From: Macrotis lagotis
Taxonomy: Eukaryota; Chordata; Mammalia; Peramelemorphia; Peramelidae
Direction of reading: 5' to 3'
Assembly (NCBI RefSeq): GCF_037893015.1
Contig: NC_133660.1
Location: 165,108,283 to 165,172,282, forward strand
Length of the DNA stretch: 64,000 nt
Positions 35,104 through 46,608 of the stretch are shown in pieces. The notes beneath the pieces were generated by a model. That model saw only the letters and a list, made by a program, of their open reading frames with translations, was not told the DNA's origin and did not search any database. How positions within the stretch are numbered: position 1 is the first letter of the stretch; the number at the start of each line of letters is the position of its first letter. A program made the translations under genes and the position numbers.

Positions 35104-35259
35104 GGGCGGCTAGGTGGTGCAGTGGAGAAAGCACCGGTCCTGGAGTCAGGAGGACCTGGGTTCAAATCCGATCTCAGACACTTAATAATTACCTGGCTGT
35201 GTGGCCTTGGGCAAGCCACTTAACTCCATTTGCCTTGAAAAAAACCTTACAAAAAAAAG
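35104..35259 (+). mobile_element. SINE with 14-bp target-site duplication
   Basis: Full copy GGGCGGCTAGGTGGTGCAG to the A-rich tail. Exact AATAGCTTGAGAAG at 35090-35103 and 35260-35273. Confidence 0.95.
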
Positions 35260-35362
35260 AATAGCTTGAGAAGCTTTGTCAAAAATGTAAAATAATGATT
35301 ATAAAAGATTGTGAATTTTGAAAATTTGTTACATTAAGTGTTAGCACATATACTCTTTCATT

Positions 35363-37964
35363 TAACTTATTTTATATTATTATAATTATCTTGTGAAAGT
35401 AAACATAAATCCCCCTCTCCCCAAAAAAGTAGAGAAACCACAAGAATAGTGAAAGAGGAAAAAAAATGTACTTCAGGCTGTGCTCAGATTCTAATGACTC
35501 TGTCTCTGAGATGAGCTGCCTTCTTTATCATAAGTCCACCAGAGAAGTTGCTTTGATATCTTTTCCCACAGTCACTATTCCTAGCTATATTTCCCTCCAT
35601 TCTATTCCTTCCCATTCTCATTTATTCTCTCTCTCTCTCCTTTAACCCTGTCCCTGCTCTGAAGTGTGTTGCATCTGATTACCCTCTCTCATGAACTTCC
35701 CTCTCTTCTATCACCTACTCCCCCCCTTCCCCATATCCCATCCCTTTCCTCTCATTTTTCTCTAGGGTAAGATAGATTTCTATACCTATTAAGTGTGTAT
35801 ATTATTTCCTCTTTGAGCCATTTCTGATGAGCATGAAGATTTAACCCCTTCTTCCTCTCCTTTCTTTTCCTTCCAGTACTTTCCTTTATTACCCAATGAC
35901 TCCATCTTTATACTATCTTATACCATCATATTCAACTCTCTCCTGTGCCTTGTCTATATATGCTCATTCTAACTGTTGTTATAAATGAGAAGGTTTATAT
36001 GAGTTATCTGTATCTTCTTCCCAGGCAGGAATACAAACAGTTCAACATCATTAAGTTCCTCATAATTAGTCCTTCTCATACACCCTCTTTATGCTTCACC
36101 TGAGTCCTGTACTTAGAGATCAAACTTTCTGTTCAGCTCTGGTCATTTCAACAGGATAGTTTGAAAGTCCCCTTTTTCATTGAAAGTCCATCTTTTCCCT
36201 GAAAGAGGATGTTCAATTTTTCTGGGTAGTTGATTCTCAGTTGTAAACCAATAACTTTTGTCTTCTGGAATGTCATATTCCAAGCCCTACAAGCCCTAAA
36301 TGTAGTTGCCACTAAGCCCTGTGTAATCTTGACTATAGAGCCACTGTAACTGAATTGTTTGTTTCTGGTAGCTTTTACTATTTTCTCTTTGACTTGGGAA
36401 TTTTGGAATTTGGCTATAATATTTCTGGGAATTTTTATTTGGGAATCTCCTTTAGGAGGTGATCAGTGAATTCCCTCAATTTCTCTTTTACCTTCTGCTT
36501 CTAGGATCTCAGGGAAATTTTGCTGTATAATTTCTTGAAAAATGAAATCTAGGCTCTTTTCCTAATCATGATTTTCAGGTAGCCCAATAATTTTTAAATT
36601 ATCTCTTCTGGATCTGTTTTCTAGGTCAGTTATTTTTCTTCTAATTTTTCATTCTTGTGGTATTGTTTTATTGTTTCTTGATTTTTTTCACCAAGTCATC
36701 AGCTTCCTTTAGTTCCATTCAGCATTTGTAGGAGTTATTTTCTTTAGAGAGCTTTTTTATTTCCTTTTCCAGCTGGCCAATTCTGCTTTTTAAATCATTA
36801 TTTTCCTCATTTGCCTTTTGGGTTGTTTTTTCCCATTTGGCCCAAACTGGTTTTTAACATGTTATTTTCTTCAGCATTTTTTTGTATTTCTTTCACCAAG
36901 CTGCTGACTTCATGATTTACCTTCATCCCTCTCATTTCTCTTCCCAATTTTTCCTCTGCCTCCCTTACTTGTTTTTCAAAGTCTTTTTTGAGCCCATCCA
37001 TAGCCTGAGCCCATTTCCTATTTCTCTTGGAGGCTTTGGATACAGAAGCTTTGTATACAGAAGCTTTGACTTTGTCATTTTCTGAGTGTGTATTTTGATC
37101 CTCCATGGGATAAAGTAATTCTCTAAGTTCAGATTCTTTTTCTGTTGTTTGCTCATTTCCTCAGCCTATGATCAATTTACCGTATTTCCAAGATTTTGGG
37201 GGGGGGGAGTTGGGATACCCCACAGGGACTTTAATTCCTCCAAGTTCTTGTGAGAGGTTCTGACTGCTCTCTTGCCTGTGCTCTGGTATGTGGATGACCA
37301 CAGGCCCTCCCTTCTGCCCTGAAGCTGTGAGGAGGGTCCCTGCTCCACTTTGGTGGTATGGGGGGCCCAGAGTGCAACCTGGATCTGAGTGTGGGCAAAC
37401 AGCAGAGTCCTACCCCAGGGAGAGCAGAGAGACCTCTGCAATCTCTCCTCATCCCCTTACCATCTGTGGGCTGGAGCTCTTGAAGTGCTGGGTTCTTTTG
37501 AAAGTTCTCACTGCAGGGCTGCTCTGAGGCTGGTGTTCCATGATCACTCTGGTGCCACAGAGTTCACAGCCCCTTCAAGCTGTCCCTGGTGATCCCTGGG
37601 CCAAGAGGTCTGGAAATTGCCTCCTCTGCCATGGACCCAGACACCCCTATGGACTCAGACACCCCCAGGGACCCAGGTGCCCTGTGTGCTGTTCCTGGAG
37701 CTGGTTTACTCTGGCCTGGCTGCACTGCAGTTGTGCTTCGGTGCAGCTACTCTGGTTCTTCCATCCCCTGGTCCTGGTGAAACAGACTTTTCCTGTGGAT
37801 CTTCTAAGTTGTCTTGGACTGGGAAATTATATCACTCAGTCTTTCTGTGGGTTCTGCCCCTCTGAATATTGACTAGAGTCATAATTTGACAGCTTTTGGA
37901 GTTTTGGGGGGAATGAGTTTCCCAGAATTCTTGCCTTCTTTCTGCCATCTCAGCTCCGCCTAGT
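35363..37964 (-). mobile_element. Half-L1-like element, 2.6 kb, no ORF2, with target-site duplication
   Basis: In sense (minus) order: a GC-rich 5' UTR starting GGCGGAGCTGAGATGGCAG at about 37960, an ORF1 region from 37106 downward, a purine-rich spacer, and a short L1-type 3' UTR near 35390-35560. No endonuclease or reverse-transcriptase region is present. Flanks ACATATACTCTTTCATT (35346-35362) and ACATAAACTCTTTCATT (37965-37981) match in 16 of 17 bases. It therefore inserted as this unit and was probably mobilised by another L1's machinery. Resembles the HAL1 concept; exact family unverified. Confidence 0.8.
36807..37106 (-). pseudogene. L1-type ORF1, N-terminal part (degraded)
   Basis: An open 99-codon frame starts MEDQNTHSENDKVKA and is rich in Lys and Glu with a coiled-coil-like pattern (KKDFEKQVREAEEKLGREMR). 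This fits the N-terminal half of an L1 ORF1 RNA-binding protein. Reading then breaks by frameshift. Further ORF1-like pieces continue toward 36180 with stops. Not functional as it stands. Confidence 0.75.
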
Positions 37965-38137
37965 ACATAAACTCTTTCATTGTTGTAGAAACTAGTTTCT
38001 GGGTAACAAGGAGTATTAATTGAAATAGAAAACTATAAAACGATATGTGCTTTGATCCTCTAATTCTCCTTTCCATTCCATTCAGTTGTCTAAATTATTT
38101 CTTGTACTGTTTTTACATTATGAATTATAAAGTTGAT

Positions 38138-38735
38138 TTTTTAATTGAAATTTTATTGTATTTTCCTAGCTATATACAGTAATAGTTTTTCAAGATTCAT
38201 CCATTTCCAAATTTATGAGTTTCACATTTTTCTACTACCCTCCTTTCCCTCCCCCTTCCCCAATCTGGTAAAAGTGGTATATGTATATATATTCCTGCTT
38301 AATATATTTGCATATTAATCATATTGTGATAGAAGTAAGGGGAAAGGAAAAAGCATGAGAAGGAAAGTCAAAACATAAAATAGTTTTAAAAAAGTAGAAA
38401 CATGGGGTGCTTTGCTCTGATTTCAGACTTGTAGTTTTTTTCTCTGAATGTGGATGGCATTGTCCATTGCAAGTCTCTCAGGTTTATCCTTGATCTCTCA
38501 ACTGCTGAGAGGAACTGCATCCATCATAATTGACCATCTCACAATATTGTTATTAATGTGTACAGTGTTCTATTGGTTCTGCTCACTTCACTGAGCATCA
38601 TGATGTCCATGAAATTCTTTCCATGCTTCTCTAAAATCGGGTTCTTTTGTAGAAGAATAGTGCTCCATAACATTCATGTATCAAAATTTATTCAATCATT
38701 TCCTAATTAATGGGCATCCCTTAATTTCCAATCCA
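38138..38735 (-). mobile_element. L1-type 3' end fragment
   Basis: Begins at low coordinates with TTGAAATTTTATTGTATTTTCC and reads through CATATTAATCATATTGTGATAG, GGTTCTGCTCACTTCACTGAGCATCATG, TCATTTCCTAATTAATGGGCATCCC. Parallel to 42.6-43.1 kb but clearly diverged. Confidence 0.7.
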
Positions 38736-38839
38736 TAAAATTGATTTGGGGCATGTTTTGTGCTGGTTTTCCCCAGCACCATGATTATTAGTTATGACTC
38801 TGCCTGGAAGAGCTTTATAATATTCTATTAGGATAGGTA

Positions 38840-39245
38840 GGTGATGTTCAGGACCTGTGGGAGTTATGGTTGAGATAGCAGAGAATAGGAGGATGCAGTC
38901 AAGAGAAATTATTACAGTGGTGGAGGTAAAATCAACTGATTAATGATCAGAGGTCAAACTGGGAAGAGTCAAACTTTGTGCTATGATTTTGAAGACTAAG
39001 TGAAATGTGATGAAGTGATTGGCAGAAATACTGAAATCAGAAGGAACTGTAGGTTTGGGGAGCAAGATGATAAAGTTGATCTTAGACATATTGAGTTTCT
39101 TGTAATTCTCTGCCCATTGTGTAATGCTGTTGACTATGGAAAGGTTAAACTTCTATTGACATGTTAGAGTTAATAAAGATGAAAAAATAGATCATATTGA
39201 GTATGTGTTCTGTTTGAGGCGGGTGTGGAATGGAAAATACTTCTA
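38840..39245 (+). repeat. Probable fragment of the long old interspersed repeat
   Basis: GAGATAGCAGAGAATAGGAGGATGCAGTC, GGAGCAAGATGATAAAGTTGATCTTAGACATATTGAG. Ordered like the repeat at 46160-46400. Weak. Confidence 0.4.
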
Positions 39246-39929
39246 GAGTTAAGAAAAAAAATTATCAATGACTGCATTTGTGAAATCTCACAGTGGAACC
39301 AAACTGCAGGAGATTTGTGCTGAGTAGATTAGCCTCTGAAGAGTTGTCAGCAGGATAAAAAGGACTCAGCATTTCTTCTAATTGTAGAGAAACAGCTTTC
39401 AGCCCTGTGTTCTGAAAAACAATGTTGTTTTTCTGGTTTTCACCCTTTGGAAGTCATTTGGGAATGTTGCCTGTGCTTGTTGCACAAATGTCAACAAAAG
39501 TATTAGCAGAGACAGAGCTGCTTTCACAGTCTCCTTTCAGAAGTGCCTTGGAGAGACTATTTTCCAGCTAATTTTGGTAAAGTTACTTTGGAACTGAAAA
39601 ACTGGGTTAATTTTCCCAGTTTTACACTGATTACTCTTTTGCTTCCTTCTTTCCATACCTAGGCCTATTGAATTATAGTATACATACTTTCTTTATGTTT
39701 AAATTTTGTCCTTTTACCTCCAAGGTCAACTGGATTAAGATTGCAAACTAGATTTGCCACTTTTGTTGATTCCATGGTTTTTAGTGTGGATTTATGGCTA
39801 TACTACAATTAGAAGTTATTGCTTTATTTAGTTCTTGGTCTATAGCGGCAAGTTTGCAAACAGTTTCCTTAGAAACTTTTTGAAGTATCTTAGTAAGTGC
39901 CAGTTATTTACATCTCCACCTTTTCTGCA

Positions 39930-40110
39930 AAACCTTGCAGGAGTCAGGGAGTACTGTAGAAAGAGCACAAGATTTGGAGAGGAGGTAAGAGACTTGGAGT
40001 CTAATCCCATTTCTAACTTTAATTAAATAACATTGAGTAAGCCATTTCGGTCCTGTACTTCATCATCCATTAAATGAAGGATTTGGATAGATGTTCTCTA
40101 CAGTACCTTT
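39930..40110 (+). mobile_element. MIR-like SINE
   Basis: GGGAGTACTGTAGAAAGAGCACAAGATTTGG, AGACTTGGAGTCTAATCCCA, GAGTAAGCCATTTCGGTCC. Confidence 0.55.
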
Positions 40111-40129
40111 CAAGTCTCATCAGTAGTTT

Positions 40130-40319
40130 TTCAGTCATGGCTGACTCTTTGGGAAGATTTTGGAGTAGTTTGCCATTTCTTCTTGCTCATTTTGTAGGTG
40201 AAGAAACTGAGGTAAATAGGTTAAGTGATTTGCCCAGGGTCACACAGATTTGAACTCAGAAGATGAACCTTCCTGATTTCAAGCCCAAAGTTCTATCCAG
40301 GGCACCACTTACCTGCCCA
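40130..40319 (-). mobile_element. MAR1-like SINE
   Basis: + strand: CAGTCATGGCTGACTCTTTGGG, GTTTGCCATTTCTTCTTGCT, GGTGAAGAAACTGAGGTAAA, GTTAAGTGATTTGCCCAGGG, ending TATCCAGGGCACCACTTACCTGCCC. A few bases are missing after CACACAG. Confidence 0.8.
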
Positions 40320-41659
40320 TTGTTCTAATAATCTTTAGTACCCGAGGACCTATTGCTTATAGGCTTCTCTTTAGCTATATCAGCTTCCAGGAATTTTGTG
40401 ACCAGAATCTCATTCTTACTATGTAGTTTATTAGTCCCCACTGATAGTACACTTTCACCATTTAACCAGATTTAATTAACTAGGAATGTACTAACAGTAA
40501 CAGTAGACCATTTCCTTTTCCCCTATAATAAACTTTGAACTTACTCTCCCATAAATGCAAACATTCTTAGTGGGGAGAGCAGAGTTTCATAGGAGTCACA
40601 TGTACAGTATTCATATAAGGGAATAGACACAGGAATTATTTGTGTATGCATAGGGGTGAGGAGGACAACTCATGCTTCTGATGCTGCAAACTTGCCATTA
40701 TCATCTTCTGATATCATTGAGAGCTCTCTGCTCAACCTTCCTTCTGACAAGCATTGCTCTCTGTGGCTATCTGCCAGGTGTTGTGTCTCAGGTGCTCCCT
40801 GATGAATGATGCCACTCCCTCAGCTGTTCTCTTTGGCTATGTCATCAATAAAGATGGGGGATGGGCAAGTCTATTTTAATAAGCCTCCCTTCTTTGGGGA
40901 AGGCTACCGTTCTTTTGTCTTGCTGAGATTTTGATCTGCTTTTTCTGCTTCTTATATCTTAGATATGATTCCAAACTTGTTCTCCCAACTACTTGATTAA
41001 TAATCCCCTTTCATGAAGTCAGGGCTATGGAACTCTTTAGCCAGCATTCTCAATCAATAACTGAAGTCCTGTCTCCAGTTCTCAGGTATTGGAGTTGGAG
41101 TTCTTCCCTTCACCCAGGCTATCCTAGAAGATACAGAAAACCAGCTTGAAGTCAAGTCTACTCTTTGAATTCTTCTGTTTGACTCTTCTGAACTCCCTTG
41201 GCCTCTACTGTCTCTTCTGAGTCTCTCAGTTCAATTACCTTTTAACTTCACATCAGAAACTCATTTTGTTTTTAGTCATTAGAACATGCCCAGGACTGCT
41301 TACTCAAGTGGAAAAGGAGTTGAGTAGTGAATACATATTGCAAGAAAGATGCTTTCACCTCTCTCCAGGAGCCCCGCCCCCCAATACAAATAGCAATGGC
41401 TGAAGACTTTTGTCTCATTTTCTCTCAGCTCTATACATCTTCAACCTCTCTCTCTTCAGCTTTGTGATCAGAAGTTGAATTGAGGAATTTGAGATTAAGC
41501 AATACTGTTGAATGAAAGCAAATTTTAATTTAGACTTAATCAAATTTAAAGGAGAACAGAATGAGGTTTTGCTGGGAAGTTTTTTGCTTTTGTTTTGTTT
41601 TTAAATGGCATGTGTGACTGTGATCCCTCCTGTAAGAACTAAGTTATTTCTTTGATTAT

Positions 41660-41898
41660 TGTTCAGTCATGTTTAATTCTTCATGACCTCAATTGGGGCT
41701 TTCTTGGCAGAGATACTGAAATAGTTTGTTATTTCTTTTTCCAGTTCATTTTATAGATGAGGAAACTGAGCTAACAGGCTTAAGTGACTTTCCCAGGGTC
41801 ACACAACCAGTAAGTGTCTGAAGTCAGATTTGAACTCGGGAAGATAGGTCTTCTGACTCCAGGCCCACTGCTCTATTCCCTATGCCTCTTAGCTGCCC
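41660..41898 (-). mobile_element. MAR1-like SINE, near full length
   Basis: GTTCAGTCATGTTTAATTCTTCATGACC, GAGATACTGAAATAGTTTGTTATTTC, GAGGAAACTGAGCTAACAGG, TTGAACTCGGGAAGATAGGTCTTC, ending CTTAGCTGCCC. Confidence 0.85.
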
Positions 41899-41924
41899 TG
41901 CACCACTTAGTTGTCTGAGATACC

Positions 41925-42125
41925 AACTGAAATTAATAGGAAATAATGCATCTGAATCTAGATGGGGAGAGGAAATAAATGATCTGGGTTTGAATCCTGA
42001 CTGATAATTATTCCTTTTACAACTTTGGGCAAGCAACTAGCCACTCACTCTTTTTCATTCCTCATCTGGAAAATGAGGAAACTGGATAAGATCCTTTCTT
42101 GGGGTCTTCCTAATTCTATGATTCA
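41925..42125 (+). mobile_element. MIR-like SINE
   Basis: GGGTTTGAATCCTGACTG, AACTTTGGGCAAGCAACTAG, CTCATCTGGAAAATGAGGAAACTGG. Confidence 0.55.
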
Positions 42126-42179
42126 CTAAAGAAAAAAAGAGAAAGGAACCCTTTTAAAAAATAGCTCTTGAGAAGGAAT

Positions 42180-42595
42180 CAGGAATTTAGGGGAAAGATA
42201 ATAATTCTGGTTTTGGATATTTTAAGTGATGTGTTGAATGGAGAACATTCAGGTAGAGATGACTTGAAGTAATTTAGAGATGTAGAACCATTACATTTGG
42301 GCATTACCTACATAGAAGGAGGTAGTTGAATCCATAGGAATAAATGAGATTGTTGAGGAAGAAAGTTTAGAGAATAAAAGATGACCAAGATCCAATTCTT
42401 GGGGAGCATTTTTATTTATGACAAAGGAGTTGTGAGTAAAGAGGAAGGAAGCAAACCAGTAGAGTATGAGTAATGAAATGTATGAGTAACGAAAAGGAGG
42501 GAGTACCCTATAGTAATGATAAAACCTTCAAAAAGGTCTGAAGGACTAAGGGAAAAAACCTCTAGATTTAGTCATTAAGAGGTCATTAGTATCTT
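42180..42595 (+). repeat. Long old interspersed repeat, fragment
   Basis: GGTAGTTGAATCCATAGGAATAAATGAGATTG, then AAGTTTAGAGAATAAAAGATGACC and CTAGATTTAGTCATTAAGAGGTCATTAG. The first two have counterparts at 46505-46570. The following L1-type element begins right after the last block. Confidence 0.55.
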
Positions 42596-43283
42596 TTTAA
42601 AAATTGAATATTTTTCACAATTACATTAAAAAGCAATTTTTAACATTTGTTTCTTAAAATTTTGAGTTTCAAATTCTCTCCCCTTCCCCCTCACAGATAC
42701 AGCCATGCAAAATACATTTCCATATTAGTTATGTTGTGAAAGAAAACACAGAACCCCCCCCAAAAAAAAATCCAAGAAAAATAAAGAAAAATTTTAAAAA
42801 TATGCTTCGATCTGTGTTTATATTCCAATTCTTTCTCTGGAGATGGATAGTGATTTTCCTAATAAATTCTTAGTAATTATCTTGGATCATTGTATTGCTG
42901 AGAATAGCTAAGTCATCTGTAGCTATTACAAAATTGCTGTTACTGTGTATAACATTCTGATTCTGCTCACTTCACTCTGCATCAGTTCATGTAAGTCCAG
43001 GTTTTTCTTAAAGCATTCTGCTCATCAATTTTTATAGCACAATAATATTACATCACAATAATATTACATCACAATCGTATACCAACACTTGGTCAGTCAT
43101 TTCCCCATTGATGGGCATCCCCTCAATTTCCAAATCTTTGCCACTACTAAAAGAAGTGCTATAAATATTTTTTGTATAGACAGGACCTTTTTGTTATCTT
43201 TTTTGTGATACAGCAAGAGTAGTATTATTGCTGGGTCAAAGAATATACCCATACAGTATTATAAAGTTACAAATTGCTATACA

Positions 43284-43455
43284 GGGGCAGCTAGGTGGCA
43301 CAGTGGATAGAGCATCAGCCCTGGAGTCAGGAGTACCTGAGTTCAAATCCGGCCTCAGACACTTAATAATTACCTAGCTGTGTGGCCTTGGGCAAGCCAC
43401 TTAATCCCATTTGCCTTGTAAAAAAATAAAACTAAAAAAAAACCCAAACAAAAAA
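43284..43455 (+). mobile_element. SINE nested in L1-type element, with target-site duplication
   Basis: GGGGCAGCTAGGTGGCACAG to a long A-rich tail. AAATTGCTATA occurs at 43271-43281 and 43456-43466. Confidence 0.95.
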
Positions 43456-44800
43456 AAATTGCTATATAGATTGGTGGATTCAGTTCACAACTCCACCAAC
43501 ATTTTATTAGTATTTAAATTTCTTCACATCCCTGGCAACATGTCATTATCCTTTTCTGTCATATTAGACAATCTGATAGATTTAGATGATACCTCAGAGC
43601 CGTTTTATTTGCATTTTTCTAATCAATGGTTAGAGCACTTTTTATATGATTATAGGTTTGATTACTTTGAAAACTGCTTGTTCATATCCTTTGACAGTTT
43701 ATCAAGTGGAGGATGGCTATTTTTGTAAAATTTGCTTCAGTTCTCTATATATTTGAGAAATGAGACTCTTATCAAGAGGTCCTTGCTGTAATTTTTTCCC
43801 CACAGTTATGATAACTGTACTTCCCTTCATCCTGTTTCCCTTATGCTTATCCTATTCTCTCTCTCTCTCTCCTTTTACCCTATACATCTCCAAAAGTATT
43901 TTACTTCTGGCTATTACCTTTCCCAATCTTCCCTTATGCCAGCATCCCACCCTTTTCTCTTATTCCCTTTCCCTCCTACTTTCCAGTGGGGTAATATAGA
44001 TTTCTATACTAAAAGGGAGTGTTTGTTCTTCCCTCTTTGAGGTATTCTGATAACAATGAAATTCAAGTGCTCCCCCAACTTCCCCCATCTTCCTCATACT
44101 GTAAAAGCTCTTGTGTCTCTTTTATGAAATAATTTATCCCCATTCTACCTCCCCCTTCTGCCTTTCGCAATGCATTTCTCTTTCTCTCACCCTTCAGTAC
44201 TTTTGTATCATCCCATCATTTTCAACTCATACCTATGCCTTGTGTTTATAGATTCTCCTTCTAACTGAACTCATAATGAAAAAGTTTTTAGGAGATCTAA
44301 ATTGGAATGTTATCAGTTTAACCTTATTGAATTTCTCATGATTTCTCTTTCCTGTTTACCTTTTTTATGCATTCCTTAAGTCTTCTATTTGAAAGTCATA
44401 TTTTCTATTCAGCTCTGGTCTTTTCATGAGGAATGCTTGAGAGGTCTCTATTTCACTGACTGTCCATTTCTCCCCCCGCCCCCCCCCCAATCTCCCCATG
44501 AAGGATTATACTCACTTTTGCTAGGTAGGTGATTCTCAGTGTAATCCTAACTCCTTTACCCTTTGGAATACCATATTCCAAACCCTCTACTCCTTTAATA
44601 TAGCAACTGCTAAATCTTGTGGTATCCTAACTATAACTTCTTGATATTTGAATTGTTTCTTTCTGTCTGCTTGCAATATTTTCTGACCTGGAACTCTGGA
44701 ATTTGACTATAATGTTCCTGGAAACTTTCGCCTCTTTCAGGTGGTTGATAGATTCTTTCAATTTAATATTTTATCTTCTGGTTCTAGAATATTGGACTCA

Positions 44801-44955
44801 TTTTTTTTTTTAGATTTTTACAAGGCAAATGGGGTTAAGTGGCTTGCCCAAGGCCACACAGCTAGGTAATTTTTAAGTGTCTGAGGCCGGATTTGAACTC
44901 AGGTACTCCTGACTCCAGGACTGGTGCTCTATCCACTGTGCCACCTAGCTGCCCC
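44801..44955 (-). mobile_element. SINE nested in the ORF1 region
   Basis: T-run, TTTTTACAAGGCAAATGGGG, to GTGCCACCTAGCTGCCCC. Near consensus. Confidence 0.93.
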
Positions 44956-45308
44956 TCAACTCTGTTTTTTAAGGAGTTCTTCTCTACATTGAATTTTTGT
45001 ACCTCTTTTTACTATCTGACACATTTTGTTTTTAAAGGTATTTTTTTCAGTATTTTTTCCTTTTTTACCAAGATGTTGACTCTTTTTTTAAAAATTTTTT
45101 TCCCCTTGTATCACTGTTATTTCTTTTCTCAATTTTTCTTCTACCTCTCTGAAGAACTTTTTGAGTTCTTTCAGGATTGTTTTGGCCCTGAAACCAATTC
45201 ACATTCTTCTTTGAGGCTTTGAATGTAGCAGTTTTGAGTTTGGCTCTTCCTGGTTACCAAGACAGACAATTTCTTTGTTTGGTTGCTCATATTTCCAACC
45301 TATTTCTT

Positions 45309-45472
45309 TTCTTTCTTTTTTTTGGTGGTTTTTGCAAGATCATGGGTTTGAGGATCTTGCCCAAGTTCATACAACTAATAAATACCAAGTGTCTGAGAAC
45401 AGATTTGAACTCAAGTCCTTCTGAGTCCAGGGCTGGTGTGCTTTCCACTGTGCCACCTAACTTCCCCCCCGC
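45309..45472 (-). mobile_element. SINE nested near the 5' end of ORF1, 14-bp target-site duplication
   Basis: Diverged reverse copy (GGTTTTTGCAAGATCATGGG to GTGCCACCTAACTTCC). Exact CCAACCTATTTCTT at 45295-45308 and 45473-45486. Confidence 0.93.
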
Positions 45473-45959
45473 CCAACCTATTTCTTAACTTTTAGTTTAT
45501 ATTAAAATTGAACTTTGCTCCAAGTGTGGAGAGTGTATTGTCTCCAGTGCAGTTGTTTCCAGAGCTGTTTCTGGGAATCTGTAAGCTTTCAATTCTTCTA
45601 AGGTGGCATGATCTAAGGAGAGGTATGTATACTACTGTCCTGGCTTAGCCTGTGCTCTGGTCTCTGAATGACCACAAGCAATCTTTTCTACCCTTAAACT
45701 GTGACCAGGATCTTTGATCTCCGACAGCTATAAGCTCTGATGTGCTAGTGCTCTTCTTACCCTGGAACTGTGACCCAGGGCTGGATCTGAGTATGGGTAA
45801 TGCACCAGTCCTACACCCAATGCCAGCAAAGGATCCCTGTAATATCTTTCTGACTGGTTCTCTGACCCCCTCGCTGTCTGTGAACTGAGAGCTCTGGAAG
45901 CAGCTGCTGCCACCATTAATTCAGTTACCCCAAAGATCAGTTTCTAGAGACTTTTAATG

Positions 45960-46608
45960 GAGGTTTTTTAATAAAGAGGGGTAAATGTAGCAGGACTCTA
46001 AAGTATTTATAGGAAAACAAGGCTTGAGAAGAAAAGAAGATGGGAAGGAGCCACCACAGTTTATTGAGTTGACCTGCTTAGACTTTATTTAGGGAGATAA
46101 CTTGGGCAACCAAGGGGAGGATGGACTGGAGTGGTTAAAACTTGAGATGAGGAGACAACCCAGAAGATTTTTATGGTATAAAAAGTATAAGATTATGAAG
46201 ACCTGTACCAGGTTGCCAGACATATATGAGAGGTGTGGTAAAGGTAGAAATAACAACATTTGGCAATAGATTAGATATGTGAAATTAGTGCAGGTGAGAT
46301 GTTGAGGATGACACTCAGATTTTAAACCAAATGTTTTAGGGGAAAGTTAATGAGTTCTCTTTTGAACTTTAATGAGTTTTGAGATGGCTTTTGGAAAATC
46401 CATTTTGAGATGTGTAAGAGGCAGTTGATTTAAGATCAGAGCTCGGGAGACATTAGGGCTGGATATATAGGTCTGAAATGGAATGGAAACCAAGGGGCTC
46501 AATGTGATCATTAAACCCATGGGAACAGATGAGATCGTCAGTCAAGATAGTATAGAGGATGAAGAGAAAAGGGCCAGACAGACCATTGGGAGACATATGT
46601 GGTTAATG
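45960..46608 (+). repeat. Long old interspersed repeat, left part
   Basis: Ordered strings: GGAGCCACCACAGTTTATTGAG, GGGGAGGATGGACTGGAGTGG, GAGGTGTGGTAAAGGTAG, GCAGGTGAGATGTTGAGGATGACAC, GATGTGTAAGAGGCAGTTGA, CCCATGGGAACAGATGAGATCG, GAGAAAAGGGCCAGACAGACC, GGGAGACATATGTGG. It is interrupted by the ATIC retrocopy and resumes at about 47565. Confidence 0.65.

Larger units (their letters stand above)
42597..45918 (-). mobile_element. Second ORF2-deleted L1-type element with three nested SINEs
   Basis: On the minus strand: 5' UTR remnant (45918-45480), ORF1 region (about 45300-44400), a purine-rich spacer (44350-43800), then the very end of ORF2 and a 3' UTR (43790-42597). The spacer aligns with that of 35363-37964 (CTCTCTCTCTCTCCTTT and GGTAA(G/T)ATAGATTTCTATA). 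Endonuclease and most of the reverse transcriptase are absent. Unlike the first element, about 600 bp of ORF2 end is retained. SINEs at 43284, 44801 and 45309 are later insertions. The 5' end looks truncated. Confidence 0.7.

Noticed and set aside
37172..37872. Several overlapping GC-rich open frames on both strands
   Set aside because: They fall in the 5' UTR of the L1-type element, and none continues into a recognisable protein.
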